Origin: a bacterium | GTDB lineage: Bacteria > Ratteibacteria > UBA8468 | NCBI GenBank assembly: GCA_030672255.1 | Contig: DAOVGU010000140.1 | Span: forward strand, 1-11,927 | Direction: 5' to 3' | Length of the DNA: 11,927 nt | In this document: one piece after another, positions 11,607-11,927 of the stretch | Layout of the letters: each line of letters opens with the position of its first letter | Position numbering within the stretch: position 1 is the first letter of the stretch | Made by a program: the position numbers and the translations under genes | The notes under the pieces: generated by a model | The model's input: the letters and a program-made list of their open reading frames with translations, nothing else | Database searches by the model: none | Told to the model about the DNA's origin: nothing

Positions 11607-11927
11607 ATGGAAAAACGAGCTGGTTTAGCAATTTTTCTCTCCCTTCTGGTTCTTATCGCTTTTAATCTCTATTTTAGCAAGAAATTACCAAAGAAGGAAG
11701 AAATAGTAGGGAGAAAAGAAGTATTAAAAAAGGAAGCAGTCCACCCCCCTGTTGTGGAGAAAGAACCTGCTCCCGCAAAAAGTAGGGGTCGGATTCATCC
11801 GACCCACGGGCTTGATAAATTAAGCCCCTACTCCAAGAGGCAGAGATTGCCAGAAATTTCTGTTAATACAGATCTTTATGAGTTAGGTTTCTCTGGAGAT
11901 GGGGCTATTTTAAAATTAGGGTTGAAA
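11607..11927 (+). CDS. yidC: Membrane protein insertase YidC, N-terminal part
   Basis: Open to the window's end; 107 residues are visible. YidC inserts and folds inner-membrane proteins. The start MEKRAGLAIFLSLLVLIAFN is the typical first membrane segment of Gram-negative YidC, followed by a long charged and proline-rich linker and then VNTDLYELGFSGDGAILKLGLK, which matches the beginning of the periplasmic P1 domain. Residues 59-75 (SRGRIHPTHGLDKLSPY) are encoded by an in-frame 50-bp palindromic repeat within the linker. The assignment is supported by the rpmH-yidD-yidC context. No strong Shine-Dalgarno precedes the ATG. Confidence 0.93.
   Translation, partial: MEKRAGLAIFLSLLVLIAFNLYFSKKLPKKEEIVGRKEVLKKEAVHPPVVEKEPAPAKSRGRIHPTHGLDKLSPYSKRQRLPEISVNTDLYELGFSGDGAILKLGLK
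11782..11831. repeat. Double-palindrome repeat, type D, in frame inside yidC
   Basis: This 50-bp element has ends GTAGGGG (11782-11788) and CCCCTAC (11825-11831). Inside, GGGTCGGAT/ATCCGACCC form a 9-bp hairpin with a 2-nt loop (11786-11805), and GGGCTT/AAGCCC form a second one (11808-11827). It is read through in frame by yidC. No second copy is in the window, so calling it a dispersed repeat rests on its structure and on similarity to the style of the other elements. Confidence 0.65.

Overview
The window reads as a chromosomal segment from an uncultured, diderm (Gram-negative-type) bacterium of moderate to low GC. A lipid A-type acyltransferase, an envelope M23 peptidase and bacterial-type ribosomal proteins support this. 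The very high density of short nested palindromes resembles genomes of candidate phyla such as Omnitrophota or of some delta-type lineages. That placement is a guess; only 'bacterial, probably diderm' is secure.

Layout. Positions 109-6027, minus strand, hold the distal half of the spc ribosomal operon, read right to left: rplF, rplR, rpsE, rplO, secY, an inserted DUF2059 exported-protein gene, adk, map, infA and rpmJ. rpmD (L30) is absent between rpsE and rplO. The genes normally found before rplF (rpsH and others) are replaced by a hisS-aspS pair (6044-8670, minus). A strong promoter, TTGACA-17-TAAAAT, lies over the end of aspS and would start the truncated spc operon with a near-leaderless rplF mRNA. 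At 8671-8822 a repeat-filled divergent region separates hisS from an LpxL/HtrB-like acyltransferase (8823-9716, plus). That gene meets an M23 peptidase gene (9713-10909, minus) tail to tail. From 11124 the plus strand holds rpmH, yidD and the start of yidC; rnpA is missing from its usual place between rpmH and yidD.

How the genes work together. Most encode core translation and protein export: ribosomal proteins, IF-1, methionine aminopeptidase, two aminoacyl-tRNA synthetases, SecY and YidC. YidD also belongs to membrane insertion, adenylate kinase serves nucleotide balance, and the acyltransferase and peptidase serve envelope building.

The most unusual content is the repeats. At least four kinds of palindromic element fill most gene junctions: (A) a large ~105-240 bp nested palindrome, 3 copies; (B) a small modular frame, GTC + 5-bp stem + GA + interchangeable core + complementary 5-bp stem, about 8 copies, whose stems change in compensated fashion between copies; (C) a short CCACAGATTA-type repeat, 2 copies; (D) a 50-bp double palindrome lying in frame inside yidC. 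Some copies have entered genes: C supplies the last 7 codons of rplO and D encodes about 17 residues of YidC. Others abut start codons (hisS, yidD, probably secY and adk) or the stop codon of rpmJ.
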